From Marilutibacter spongiae (GTDB taxonomy: Bacteria; Pseudomonadota; Gammaproteobacteria; Xanthomonadales; Xanthomonadaceae), in the NCBI RefSeq assembly GCF_014145325.1, contig NZ_JACHTF010000001.1, positions 186,001-250,000 of the forward strand: 64,000 bases of DNA, written 5' to 3'. Both the position numbers and the translations under genes were made by a program. Of the stretch, positions 37,826 through 49,481 are shown piece by piece. The notes beneath the pieces are model-generated. The model was not told where the DNA came from. It saw only the letters and a list, made by a program, of their open reading frames with translations, and did no database searches. Positions within the stretch are counted from its first letter, which is position 1. Each line of letters opens with the position of its first letter.

Positions 37826-38575
37826 ATGGCGACGCCGTGGTTCGAGGTCGACTGGCCTGCGCCGCCGCGGGTCCGCGCGATCAGCACGCTGCGCCACGGC
37901 GACGGCCAATCGCCGCCGCCCTTCGACGACTTCAACCTCGGGCTGCGCTGCGGCGACGCCCCGGAGAATGCCCGGGTCCACCGCGAGGCCCTGGTCCGGC
38001 GCGCGGGACTGCCCTCGGCGCCGCGCTGGCTGCGGCAGGTGCACGGCACGGGCGTGCTGCGCCTGGGGGCGGCCGGTGGCGGCGGCGAGCCGGAGGCCGA
38101 CGCGGCGGTGACCGCCGAGCCGGGCGTGGTGATCGCCATCCAGACCGCGGACTGCCTGCCGGTGCTGTTCCGCAGCGACGACGGCCTGCAGGTGGGGGGC
38201 GCGCATGCCGGCTGGCGTGGCCTGGCCGCGGGTGTCCTCGAAGCGACGGTGGCCTCCCTGCGAACGCCGCCCGATCGCCTGCGCGCCTGGCTGGGCCCCG
38301 CCGCCGGGCCCGCTGCCTACGAGGTGGGCGAGGAGGTCCGCGATGCATTCGTGTCGCGCGAGGCGGGTGCGGAGGCCGCCTTCGCCGCGACGCGCCCGCG
38401 ACACTGGAACGTCGACCTGTACGCGCTGGCGCGACGCCGCCTGGCCGCTGCCGGTCTGCCCCTCGAACGCATCCATGGCGGCACGCGCTGCACGATCTCC
38501 GAGCCGGCGGCGTTCTTTTCCCATCGCCGCGACGGGCGCAGCGGGCGCATGGCCAGCCTGGTGTGGATCGAGTAA
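37826..38575 (+). CDS. pgeF: Multicopper polyphenol-oxidase-type / purine nucleoside phosphorylase family protein (YfiH)
   Basis: The 249-residue protein has the YfiH/LACC1 fold, with the metal-site motifs LRQVHGTGV, IQTADCLPVLF and GAHAGWRGLAAGV. Relatives act on purine nucleosides and have been linked to peptidoglycan editing (PgeF). The reaction in this organism is not settled by sequence. It starts one base after the rluD stop region and is probably co-transcribed with it. Confidence 0.92.
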   Translation: MATPWFEVDWPAPPRVRAISTLRHGDGQSPPPFDDFNLGLRCGDAPENARVHREALVRRAGLPSAPRWLRQVHGTGVLRLGAAGGGGEPEADAAVTAEPGVVIAIQTADCLPVLFRSDDGLQVGGAHAGWRGLAAGVLEATVASLRTPPDRLRAWLGPAAGPAAYEVGEEVRDAFVSREAGAEAAFAATRPRHWNVDLYALARRRLAAAGLPLERIHGGTRCTISEPAAFFSHRRDGRSGRMASLVWIE

Positions 38576-38722
38576 GCGTGACGCGCGGCGATGGCGGGCC
38601 CGCGTGCATGCCATCGTCCGGGCGTGCCGCATACTGGAGGCGGACTACATACGGGGGCGGGGACATGAAGCGGGACAAGTTGGCCGTTGCGGCCACGCGC
38701 GTCGCGAAGCGGGACGGCGGCG

Positions 38723-40327
38723 ATGACTGAGCGCGCCGCCCCGCGCTGGTTCGTGCCCGGCGACCTCAACGGCTTCTTCGGCCTGGTCGTCGACAACCTG
38801 TCGATCCTCGGTTTCATCGCGGCCGCGCTGGTCGGGATCTTCGGCTTCCCGGCCGAGGTCGTGTTCACCCGGATGTTCCCCGGCACCGCCTTCGGCGTGC
38901 TGGTGGGCAACCTCATCTACACCCTGATGGCGCGCCGGCTCGCGCTGCGCAGCGGGCGCGACGACGTCACCGCCATGCCACTGGGCCTGGACGCGCCGAC
39001 CAGCATCGGCATGGCCCTGCTGGTGCTCGGCCCGGCGTTCACCCGCTTCCAGGCCGAGGGCATGGCGCCCGAGGCAGCGGCGCTGGCGACCTGGCAGCTG
39101 GGCATGGCCTCGCTGATGGTGATGGGCACGCTGAAGCTGGTGCTTTCGTTCGCCGGCGACCTGATCACCCGGGTCGTGCCGCGGGCGGCGCTGCTGGGGT
39201 CGATCGGCGGCGCTGCGCTGGTGCTGCTGGGCTTCCTGCCGCTCATCGAGACCCTGCGATCGCCGGTGGTCGGCCTGGCGACGTTCGGCCTGCTGCTGTA
39301 CGTGCTGGTCGCGCGCGGCCGGCTGCCGGTCCGTATCCCGGGCGTGCTGCTGGCTTTCCTGGTGGGTACGGCGCTGTACTACGGGCTCGGCATCGCCGGC
39401 CTGGGGGCGCCGGGCTTCGTCCTGCCGCGCGCGATGCCGCTGGGCCTCACGTTGCCGTGGCCGGGGCTGGGCTTCATCGACGGACTGCCGCTGACCGTGC
39501 CCTACCTGTCGCTGCTGCTGCCCTTCGGGCTGTTGATGGTGGTGGGCGGCATCAACGTCAGCGAGAGCGCGCGCGCCGCAGGCGACGATTACCGCACGCG
39601 CGACGTGCTGCTGGCCGAGGCCGTCTCGACCCTGGTCGCCGGCCTCTGCGGCGGCGTCGCGCAGACCACGCCGTACATCGGCCAGCCGGCCTACAAGCAC
39701 ATGGGCGCGCGCATGGGCTACACCCTGCTGACCGGCCTGTTCGTCGGCATCGGCGGCATGCTGGGCATCGTGTCGGGCCTGGTGCAGTGGCTGCCGCTCG
39801 CGGTGCTGGCGCCGATCATCGCCTACGTCGGCCTGGACATCACGGTGCAGGCTTTCCAGAGCACCCGCCGCGAGCATGCGATCGCCGTCGCCCTCGCGTT
39901 CCTGCCTTCGGTCGCCTACCTGCTGGTGATCAAGCTCGGCAATCCGGCCTGGATCGAACCGGCGCGCTTCGCCGAGCTGTATGCTCACGGCGAAGGCAGC
40001 GGCCTGCCGGAGCTGGCCACCATCGTGGTCCTGGGCAACGGCTTCATCATCACCGCGATGCTCTGGGCCTCGGCCCTGGTGGCGATGATCGAGGGGCGCC
40101 TGCGACTGGCCGCGGGCTGGCTGCTGGGCGCGGCCGTGCTCTGTCTGTTCGGGGTGATCCACTCGGTGCACCCGCAGGGCGGCATTTACCTGCCATGGGC
40201 CTTGCAGGGGCTGGCCCGGGTCATCGCCTGGCAGTTCGCGGCGGGCTATGCGGTACTGGCGGGCATGCTGGCGCTGCTGTCGCTTCAGGCCGACGGACCA
40301 CGCGATCGCGCGCCACCCGGGGCGTAG
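38723..40327 (+). CDS. NCS2-like permease (uracil/xanthine permease family)
   Basis: The 534-residue protein has about 13 hydrophobic segments typical of nucleobase-cation symporters. It shows GLVVDNLSILGFIAAAL at the N-terminus and the NCS2-like core ETLRS / VVGGINVSESARAAGDDY / AQTTPYIGQPAYKHMGARMGY. It looks like a divergent subgroup close to the AzgA/putative-permease branch, so a purine or pyrimidine substrate is only a guess. The ATG at 38723 was chosen over an upstream 12-codon extension. A possible 21-codon reading frame (38665-38730) overlaps its start. Confidence 0.8.
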   Translation: MTERAAPRWFVPGDLNGFFGLVVDNLSILGFIAAALVGIFGFPAEVVFTRMFPGTAFGVLVGNLIYTLMARRLALRSGRDDVTAMPLGLDAPTSIGMALLVLGPAFTRFQAEGMAPEAAALATWQLGMASLMVMGTLKLVLSFAGDLITRVVPRAALLGSIGGAALVLLGFLPLIETLRSPVVGLATFGLLLYVLVARGRLPVRIPGVLLAFLVGTALYYGLGIAGLGAPGFVLPRAMPLGLTLPWPGLGFIDGLPLTVPYLSLLLPFGLLMVVGGINVSESARAAGDDYRTRDVLLAEAVSTLVAGLCGGVAQTTPYIGQPAYKHMGARMGYTLLTGLFVGIGGMLGIVSGLVQWLPLAVLAPIIAYVGLDITVQAFQSTRREHAIAVALAFLPSVAYLLVIKLGNPAWIEPARFAELYAHGEGSGLPELATIVVLGNGFIITAMLWASALVAMIEGRLRLAAGWLLGAAVLCLFGVIHSVHPQGGIYLPWALQGLARVIAWQFAAGYAVLAGMLALLSLQADGPRDRAPPGA

Positions 40328-40376
40328 GCAGGCCTCGACATTGCCTGAACAGCCGTTTGCGCATCCTTGAATCGCG

Positions 40377-40405
40377 CTTGAATCGTCGGCGCGCGAGCCG
40401 CATTT
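40377..40405 (+). promoter_or_regulatory. Heat-shock (sigma-32 type) promoter of clpB
   Basis: CTTGAAT (40377-40383) and CCGCATTT (40398-40405) are 14 bases apart, close to the sigma-32 consensus CTTGAAA-N13-17-CCCCATNT. They end 50 bases before the clpB start. A second CTTGAAT copy sits 12 bases upstream of the first. Confidence 0.65.
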
Positions 40406-40454
40406 CGCAGTCATGCGGCAATGCGGCCGCCCCCGTTTCCCGAGGATTCCCCAC

Positions 40455-43040
<2,586 letters not shown>

Positions 43041-43128
43041 GCCTTCCCGCCGCCACCATGGCGTCAACCCTCCGGCGGGCCCTCCCGGGGCCCGTCGCGG
43101 ACGCGGCCGCGCGCGCGGGGCGGCCGCC

Positions 43129-43137
43129 TGCTAGACT
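43129..43137 (+). promoter_or_regulatory. Extended -10 promoter for the cobalamin operon
   Basis: TGCTAGACT is an extended -10 (TG-N-TAnACT) just before the riboswitch, with no clear -35. It places the transcript start near 43144, right ahead of the aptamer. Confidence 0.4.
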
Positions 43138-43159
43138 CCTCCCCGCCTGAGGTGACCGC

Positions 43160-43380
43160 CGGCCCGATCCGGGACGGTGGTTGAAACGGGAATCCGGTGC
43201 GCCGGTCCGGCTCCACGCTCGTGGACGACCGGTCGGCAATTCCGGAGCTGCCCCCGCAACGGTAGGCGAGACAAGGTCCGCACGCAGCCACTGTGCTTGA
43301 AGCATGGGAAGGCGCGGACCGGGAACCGGCGACATGCGTCCGCCCGTTCCGCTCGCAAGCCCGGAGACCGGCCCCAGGCA
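43160..43380 (+). promoter_or_regulatory. Cobalamin (AdoCbl) riboswitch
   Basis: The conserved B12 aptamer features occur in order: GGGAAnCCGGTG (43188-43199), GCTGCCCCCGCAACGGTA (43247-43264), the B12 box GCCACTGT (43287-43294) and AAGCCCGGAGACCGGCC (43357-43373). It precedes btuB and is the only such element in the window. No T-run terminator follows, so it probably controls translation or an unseen structure in the 120-base leader to the btuB GTG. Other operon genes may be controlled through the same leader. Confidence 0.95.
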
Positions 43381-43486
43381 CGACCCGACATGCGGTGGGC
43401 GATGTCATGGGCTGCACGCGCCGCGTGCCGTCTCGATCCCGCTTTCCGCCTGTCCATTTCCATGCCATCCGCGCGGGCAGGCGCGG

Positions 43487-43493
43487 TCGAGGA
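43487..43493 (+). promoter_or_regulatory. Ribosome site that fixes the btuB start
   Basis: GAGGAG lies six to seven bases before the GTG at 43501. It is the best site in the region and matches the signal peptide beginning after that GTG. Confidence 0.6.
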
Positions 43494-43500
43494 GTCCCGA

Positions 43501-45363
43501 GTGCATCGCAACAACGCCGCATCCCGTCGTGCCGTCCTGGCGACGACGCTTTCCCTGGTATTCGTCCCCGTCGCCCCGGCCCTGGCCGAAGGCGCCGCCA
43601 CCGACCTCGACAATGTCGTCGTCACCGCCACCCGCACCGCGCAGACCCAGGACCAGGCCCTGGCGGCGGTCAGCGTGATCGAACGCGAGGAGATCGAACG
43701 CCTGCAGCCGGCGTCGCTGCCGGACCTGCTGCGCGGGCGCGCCGGCATCTCGCTGGCCAACAACGGCGGGCCCGGCAAATCGACCTCGCTGTTCCTGCGC
43801 GGCACCGAGTCCGACCACGTGCTGGTGCTCGTGGACGGCGTCAAGATCGGCTCGGCGACCAGCGGCGGGGCCGCCCTGCAGGACATCCCGGTCGAGCAGA
43901 TCGAGCGCATCGAGATCGTCCGCGGGCCGTTCTCCAGCCTGTACGGGTCGGAGGCGATCGGCGGAGTGGTGGAGGTGTTCACCCGGCGCCCGCAGGGCCC
44001 CTTCGAACCGAACGCGCGCATCGCCGCCGGCAGCGACGACACCTGGCGCGTCGCCGCCGGCGTGGGCGGACGCAGTGCCGGCGCGTTGGCGGGCGGGCGT
44101 GGCGGCTGGTACGCGCTGCAGGCCGCGCACGAGTCGACCGCCGGCATCGACGCCTACCGCGGTACCCGCAACGCCGATCCCGATCGCGACGGCTACCGCA
44201 ACAGTTCGCTCACCGCGCAGGGCGGCTACCGTTTCGACGAACGCTGGGACGGCGACCTGCGCGTGTTCCAGGCCGAGGGCGAGAACGAGTACGATGGCGG
44301 CCCGGCGAGCGAGTCCGAGTTCACCGAACGCGTCGTGGGCGCGCGTTTGCGCTATGCGCCCGGTGCGCGCGCGACCTTCACCCTCAGCGCCGGCACCAGC
44401 GCCGACCTGAGCGAGAATTACTTCGATGGCGTGTTCAACTCGCGCTTCGACACCCGCCGCGAGCTCGGCGGCGTGCAGGCCGACCTGGGCCTGGGCACCG
44501 GCCTGCTGACACTGGGCTTCGACTGGCAGCGCGACGAGGTCGAGAGCAGCGAGGCCTACGCGCGCGACCGCCGCATCAACCGCGGCCTGTTCGGCCAGTG
44601 GCAACAGGATTTCGGTGCGCAGTCGTTGCAGGCCAGCGTGCGCCGCGACGACGACGGCCAGTTTGGCGGCGAGACCACCGGCAGCGTGCTCTGGGGCTGG
44701 GATTTCGCCCGCGCCCTGCGCCTGACCGCGAGCTACGGCACCGGCTTCAAGGCGCCGACCTTCAACGAGCTGTATTACCCCGGCTACGGCAATCCCGACC
44801 TGGGGCCGGAGACCTCGCGCAGCGTCGAACTCGGCCTGCGCGGCGAGCCGGCCTGGGGCCAGTGGTCGTTGAATGCCTTCCAGACACGCATCGACGACAT
44901 GATCGCCTACGACGCGGACCTCGGGCAGTTCGGTGGGCCCAACAACATCGACCGTGCCCGCATCCGCGGCCTGGAAGCGGTGGTCGACACCCTGGTGGCC
45001 GGCTGGGACCTGCGCGGCAGCGCCACCTGGCTCGACCCGGAGAACGATGCCGGCAGCGCCGGCAAGGTGTTGCCGCGTCGCGCCCGGCAAAGCGCGCGCA
45101 TCGACCTGGACCGCCGCTTCGGCGCCTTCAGCGGCGGCGCTTCGCTGACCGCTGCGGGCGAGCGCTACGACAACCTGGCCAACACCCGCCGCATGGGCGG
45201 CTACGGCCTGTTCGACCTGCGCCTGGGCTATGCCCTGGCCGAGGCCTGGGACCTGCGCCTGTCGGTCGAGAACGTGTTCGACAAGTCCTACGAAACGGCG
45301 ATGTTCTACAACCAGCCCGGCCGGAGCTGGTTGCTGAGCCTGCGCTGGCATCCCGCCCGCTGA
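43501..45363 (+). CDS. btuB: TonB-dependent vitamin B12 outer-membrane receptor BtuB
   Basis: BtuB takes corrinoids across the outer membrane using TonB energy. The 620-residue protein has a signal peptide (RRAVLATTLSLVFVPVAPAL) cleaved near residue 29, a TonB-box-like NVVVTATRT, a plug domain (LPDLLRGRAGISLA, RGPFSSLYGSEAIGGVVEVF) and a beta-barrel ending WHPAR. Size is typical of B12 receptors. It is first in the riboswitch-controlled operon, which supports B12 as the ligand. GTG start. Confidence 0.93.
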   Translation: MHRNNAASRRAVLATTLSLVFVPVAPALAEGAATDLDNVVVTATRTAQTQDQALAAVSVIEREEIERLQPASLPDLLRGRAGISLANNGGPGKSTSLFLRGTESDHVLVLVDGVKIGSATSGGAALQDIPVEQIERIEIVRGPFSSLYGSEAIGGVVEVFTRRPQGPFEPNARIAAGSDDTWRVAAGVGGRSAGALAGGRGGWYALQAAHESTAGIDAYRGTRNADPDRDGYRNSSLTAQGGYRFDERWDGDLRVFQAEGENEYDGGPASESEFTERVVGARLRYAPGARATFTLSAGTSADLSENYFDGVFNSRFDTRRELGGVQADLGLGTGLLTLGFDWQRDEVESSEAYARDRRINRGLFGQWQQDFGAQSLQASVRRDDDGQFGGETTGSVLWGWDFARALRLTASYGTGFKAPTFNELYYPGYGNPDLGPETSRSVELGLRGEPAWGQWSLNAFQTRIDDMIAYDADLGQFGGPNNIDRARIRGLEAVVDTLVAGWDLRGSATWLDPENDAGSAGKVLPRRARQSARIDLDRRFGAFSGGASLTAAGERYDNLANTRRMGGYGLFDLRLGYALAEAWDLRLSVENVFDKSYETAMFYNQPGRSWLLSLRWHPAR

Positions 45364-45406
45364 GCCGGCATCGCCGCTCCCCATTCCCACCACCACGAGG
45401 TCTGCC

Positions 45407-45982
45407 ATGAAACCGCTGTCCAACCCGATGAACCTGGGCCTGTTCGCGGCGTTCTCCGCCCTGATGGTCGCCACGCGCTTCCATCATTTCGGCGATGCGC
45501 TGCACCTGCCCGATGCGTCGATGGCGCTGTTCTTCCTCGGCGGCCTGTACCTGCGCCGGCACTGGCAGTTCGTCGCGATGCTGGCGGTGGCGGTGGCCGT
45601 CGACTGGGCGGCGGTGTCGCTGGCCGGCGTCAGCGACTTCTGCATCACCCCGGCCTATGCGTTCCTGCTGCCGGCCTACGCGGTGCTCTGGTACGGCGGG
45701 CGGCTGTACGCCCCCCGGCTCGAGACGGGGAACAGCGCGTTGTGGGGCGCCGCGGCGGTGGGGCTGGTCGCGGCCTGCCTGTCGTTCATGGTCTCCAATG
45801 GCGCGTTCTACTGGCTCGGCGGCCGCTACGCCGAGCCGCACTTCGCCGAGTACGTCGCGCGCCTGTGGCAGTGGGGCCCGCTGTTCGTGCGCACCACGAT
45901 GATGTACGTCGTCGTCGCCCTGGTCGTGCACGCGGGCCTGGCCCGCTTCCATCACGGACAGCGCGCATCCGGTACCGTCTGA
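45407..45982 (+). CDS. Small multi-pass membrane protein, B12 regulon, copy 1
   Basis: The 191-residue protein has about six hydrophobic segments and no soluble domain. Its N-terminal region reads ALMVATRFHHFGDALHLPDA then SMALFFLGGLYLR, matched in the next gene. The conserved pattern of charged and proline residues in the first loop resembles the short S-component-like membrane families, but no ECF energy protein is in the window. It sits between btuB and cobO under the B12 riboswitch. The best guess is a transporter for a corrinoid, cobalt or a precursor. I do not recognise the family for sure. Confidence 0.7.
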   Translation: MKPLSNPMNLGLFAAFSALMVATRFHHFGDALHLPDASMALFFLGGLYLRRHWQFVAMLAVAVAVDWAAVSLAGVSDFCITPAYAFLLPAYAVLWYGGRLYAPRLETGNSALWGAAAVGLVAACLSFMVSNGAFYWLGGRYAEPHFAEYVARLWQWGPLFVRTTMMYVVVALVVHAGLARFHHGQRASGTV

Positions 45983-45998
45983 ATCCTGGGAGACACGC

Positions 45999-46607
45999 AT
46001 GGCCATCATGAAAGACACCGCATCGCCCCTTCCCGTCGCCTCCACGCGCGACCAGTGGGCCGTGGGGCTCGCCCTGGCGGCCTTGATGGTCGCCACGCGC
46101 GGGCAGCATTTCGCCAGCGTCGATGCGCTGCCGAGCGCCTCGTGGGCGATTTTCTTCCTGGCCGGTGCGCTGCTGCGGCCGATGTGGACGCTGCCGGCCT
46201 TCTTCGTGCTGGCGACCGTGCTCGACCTGGGGAGCTATGCGGCGGGGACCATCACCGACTGGTGCCTGTCGCCGGCCTACTGGGCGCTTGCGCTCGCCTA
46301 CGCCAGCCTGTGGCTGGGCGGGCGCGTGTATCGCGGGCTGCATCGCGATGACTGGCGCGACATCCCGCGCCTGGCGGTCGCGCTGCTGGTCACCGGCAGC
46401 GTGGCCTATCTGCTGTCGAAGGGCGGCTACTGGTTCTTCTCCGGGCGCTATCCCGACCCGGACCTGCAGGGCTTCCTCGCGCGCATCCCCGCCTACTATC
46501 CGCGGGCCCTGGGCACGCTGGCCGGTTACGTCGGCGCGGCCTTCGCGCTGCGGGCGATCTGGCGCACGGTCCTGCGCCCGGCCGCCATGGGCGAGGCACG
46601 GCCGTGA
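45999..46607 (+). CDS. Small multi-pass membrane protein, B12 regulon, copy 2
   Basis: The 202-residue protein is a paralogue of the previous gene: ALMVATRGQHFASVDALPSA followed by SWAIFFLAGALLR, then about five more hydrophobic segments and a short basic tail. The copies are 16 bases apart and clearly arose by duplication. Two related subunits could form a heterodimeric transporter. Its stop overlaps the cobO start, so it is tightly bound to the cobalamin genes. Function unknown. Confidence 0.7.
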   Translation: MAIMKDTASPLPVASTRDQWAVGLALAALMVATRGQHFASVDALPSASWAIFFLAGALLRPMWTLPAFFVLATVLDLGSYAAGTITDWCLSPAYWALALAYASLWLGGRVYRGLHRDDWRDIPRLAVALLVTGSVAYLLSKGGYWFFSGRYPDPDLQGFLARIPAYYPRALGTLAGYVGAAFALRAIWRTVLRPAAMGEARP

Positions 46608-47242
46608 GCCGGGGCTCGGATCGCCTGGGGCGGACCGAGGAGGAGCACTACCGCGAGCGCGCGCAGCGCAAGAAGGCGCTCGTCGACCGCCGCATCGCGC
46701 GGGCCACGATCGACCGCGGCGTGCTGGTGGTGAACACCGGCAACGGCAAGGGCAAGAGTTCGTCCGGCTTCGGCATGCTCGCGCGCTCGCTGGGCCACGG
46801 GTTCAACTGCGGCGTGGTGCAGTTCATCAAGGGCAGTTTCAGCACCGGCGAGGACCTGTTCTTCCGCCGCTTCGGCGAGGCCTTCGCCGATCGCCTCGAA
46901 TACCACGTGATGGGCGAGGGGTTCACCTGGGAAACCCAGGACCGCGGGCGCGACGTCGCCGCGGCGATGGCCGCCTGGGAGGTCGCCGCGCGCATGCTTG
47001 CCGATCCGGCGTTCGACTTCGTGCTGCTGGACGAACTCAACATCGCCCTCAACAAGGATTACGTGCCGCTCGAGGCCGTGCTCGCCGCGGTCGCCGCCCG
47101 TCCCGAGCGCCAGCACGTCGTCATCACCGGGCGGGGCGCGCCGGAGGCGCTGGTGGACGCCGCAGACACCGTCACCGAGATGCGCCTGGTCAAGCACGCC
47201 TTCAAGGCCGGCATCAAGGCCCAGCACGGGATCGAGCTGTGA
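46604..47242 (+). CDS. cobO: Cob(I)alamin adenosyltransferase (CobO/BtuR)
   Basis: CobO adds the 5'-deoxyadenosyl group to corrinoids. The 212-residue protein has the P-loop NTGNGKGKSSSGFGM near residue 45, FIKGSFSTGEDLFF, and LLDELNIALNKDYV. Length is normal for the BtuR/CobA type. GTG at 46604 overlaps the previous stop and its own end overlaps cobB. Adenosylation after uptake fits its place directly after the transport genes. Confidence 0.97.
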   Translation: MSRGSDRLGRTEEEHYRERAQRKKALVDRRIARATIDRGVLVVNTGNGKGKSSSGFGMLARSLGHGFNCGVVQFIKGSFSTGEDLFFRRFGEAFADRLEYHVMGEGFTWETQDRGRDVAAAMAAWEVAARMLADPAFDFVLLDELNIALNKDYVPLEAVLAAVAARPERQHVVITGRGAPEALVDAADTVTEMRLVKHAFKAGIKAQHGIEL

Positions 47243-48537
47243 ACCAGACGTCCCGGCAGTGCCCGGCCCTGCTGGTATCGGCGCCCGCGTCGGGGCAGGG
47301 CAAGACCAGCGTGACCGCGGCGCTGGCACGCTGGCATGCCCGCCAGGGCCGCCGGGTACGCGTGTTCAAGACCGGCCCGGACTTCCTCGACCCGATGGTG
47401 CTCGAGCGTGCCTCCAGTGCGCCGGTCCTGCAGCTCGACCTGTGGATGTGCGGCGAAGCCGACGTGCGCGCGCGCCTGCATGAAGCCGCGGCCGGGGCCG
47501 AGCTGATCCTGGTCGAGGGCGTGATGGGCCTGTTCGACGGCTCGCCGTCCAGCGCCGACCTGGCGACCGCGCTGGGGCTGCCGGTACTGGCGGTGATCGA
47601 TGGCGCGGCGATGGCGCAGACCTTCGGTGCGCTCGCGACCGGACTGGCGCGTTATCGCGACGGTCTGCAGGTGCATGGGGTGGCGGCCAACCGCATCGGC
47701 AGCGCCCATCACGCGAAGTTGTTGCGCGAGAGCCTGCCACCCGACCTGCACTGGCTGGGTGCCTTGCCGCGCGACCCGGCCATCGCCCTGCCCGAACGCC
47801 ACCTGGGCCTGGTCGCGGCGGGGGAACTGGAGGACCTGGACGCGCGGCTCGACGCGTTGGCCGACGCCTGGGGCGGGCATGCCGCCACCGCACTTCCGCC
47901 CGCGGTCGACTTCGCGCCCGTCGAACGCCTGCCGGTGCCGCGCACGCTGACCGGGCAGCGCATCGCGATCGCCCGCGACGCCGCGTTCTGCTTCCTGTAT
48001 CCGGCCAACCTCGAAATGCTGCGCGAGGCAGGAGCAGATCTGCGCTTCTTCTCGCCAGTGGCCGGCGACGCGTTGCCCGAATGCGACGCGGTCTGGTTGC
48101 CCGGCGGCTATCCGGAGCTCCACCTGGACGCGCTGTCGGCGAACACCGGCCTGCATCGTGAGCTGCGTGCGCATCGCGAGGCCGGCAAACCGCTGCTCGC
48201 CGAGTGCGGCGGCCTGCTGTTCGCGCTGGACCGCCTGGTCGACCGCGAGGGCGCGTCCGCCGCCATGGCTGGCTTGATGCCCGGCGAGGCCACCTTGCAG
48301 AAGCGCTTCGTCGCCCTGGGCATGCAGGAGGTCGACATGCCGGCCGGCCGGCTGCGCGGCCACAGCTTCCACTACGCGCGCGCGGAGATCGCCGCGACCC
48401 CGTGGACCCAGGCGCGGAACCCCAACGGCGGTCCGACCGCAGAGGCGGTCTACCGCGATCGCGCGATGACGGCGAGTTTCGTGCACCTGTACTTCCCCTC
48501 CGATCCCGTCGCGGCCACGGCCCTGTTCCGGCCATGA
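47239..48537 (+). CDS. cobB: Cobyrinate a,c-diamide synthase
   Basis: This ATP- and glutamine-dependent enzyme (CobB, CbiA) amidates side chains a and c of cobyrinate. The 432-residue protein has the P-loop [12 protein letters not shown], the DLWM and EGVMGLFDG nucleotide-binding motifs and a C-terminal class-I glutaminase domain with the Cys of [11 protein letters not shown] and LPGGYPELH. The GTG at 47239 overlaps the cobO stop. Its presence without ring-synthesis genes suggests it works on imported corrinoid acids. Confidence 0.95.
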   Translation: MNQTSRQCPALLVSAPASGQGKTSVTAALARWHARQGRRVRVFKTGPDFLDPMVLERASSAPVLQLDLWMCGEADVRARLHEAAAGAELILVEGVMGLFDGSPSSADLATALGLPVLAVIDGAAMAQTFGALATGLARYRDGLQVHGVAANRIGSAHHAKLLRESLPPDLHWLGALPRDPAIALPERHLGLVAAGELEDLDARLDALADAWGGHAATALPPAVDFAPVERLPVPRTLTGQRIAIARDAAFCFLYPANLEMLREAGADLRFFSPVAGDALPECDAVWLPGGYPELHLDALSANTGLHRELRAHREAGKPLLAECGGLLFALDRLVDREGASAAMAGLMPGEATLQKRFVALGMQEVDMPAGRLRGHSFHYARAEIAATPWTQARNPNGGPTAEAVYRDRAMTASFVHLYFPSDPVAATALFRP

Positions 48538-49481
48538 GCGGCCTGCCGGTACTGGTGGCGATGACGGCGGCGATCGCACTCGATGCCGTGTTCGGCGAGC
48601 CACGGCGGTGGCATCCACTGGTCGGCTTCGGGCGCTGGGCGCGGCAGGTCGAGCGGGCCTTGTACGACGATGCGCGCGCCCGCGGCCTGCTGGCCTGGGC
48701 GTTGGCCGTGCTGCCGCCGCTCACCGCGATCAGCGCGCTGTCCCTGCTTGCCGGATGGGCCGGTGCCTGGATGGCCGCGTGCGTGGACGCGGCCTGCCTG
48801 TACTTCGCCCTGGGACTGCGCAGCCTGGGCGAACACGCGCGACCGGTCGCGACCGCCCTCGAGGCGGGTCGGCTCGACGACGCCCGTTCGGCGGTCGGGC
48901 GCATGGTCAGTCGCGACACCGGCGCACTCGATGCGACGGGCGTCGCCGCGGCGGCGACCGAATCGGTGCTGGAGAACGGCAACGACGCCGTGTTCGGCGC
49001 GCTGTTCTGGTGCCTGCTGCTCGGTGGCCCGGGCGTGGTGCTGTACCGGCTGGCGAACACCCTGGATGCGACCTGGGGCTACCGGACGCCGCGGCTGGCG
49101 CGCTTCGGATGGGCGGCCGCGCGCATCGACGACGCCATGAACTGGATACCCGCGCGCTTGACGGCGCTGTCCTACGCGCTGTTGGGACGCACGCGCAATG
49201 CACTGGCGTGCTGGCACCGGCAGGCACCGGCCTGGGACAGCCCCAACGCCGGTCCGGTGATGGCCTCCGGCGCGGGCGCCATCGGCGTCCGGCTCGGTGG
49301 GCCGGCGCGCTATCACGGACGTTGGGAAGAACGCCCGCGCCTGGGCGAGGGCGCGCCCGCCGACGCGGCATCGATTGACGCGGCCTTGCGCCTGGTCCGT
49401 CGCACGACCGCCCTGTGGCTGCTCGCGACGGCGGCCGCGGTGTTGCTGGGTGCACTGCTGGGAGGGCGTTCCCATGCTTGA
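48534..49481 (+). CDS. cbiB: Adenosylcobinamide-phosphate synthase (CbiB/CobD)
   Basis: CbiB attaches aminopropanol phosphate to adenosylcobyric acid at the inner membrane. The 315-residue protein has several hydrophobic segments, the N-terminal [20 protein letters not shown] and the motif [14 protein letters not shown] overlaps the cobB stop by four bases and its stop overlaps the decarboxylase. Standard length. Confidence 0.95.
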   Translation: MSGLPVLVAMTAAIALDAVFGEPRRWHPLVGFGRWARQVERALYDDARARGLLAWALAVLPPLTAISALSLLAGWAGAWMAACVDAACLYFALGLRSLGEHARPVATALEAGRLDDARSAVGRMVSRDTGALDATGVAAAATESVLENGNDAVFGALFWCLLLGGPGVVLYRLANTLDATWGYRTPRLARFGWAAARIDDAMNWIPARLTALSYALLGRTRNALACWHRQAPAWDSPNAGPVMASGAGAIGVRLGGPARYHGRWEERPRLGEGAPADAASIDAALRLVRRTTALWLLATAAAVLLGALLGGRSHA

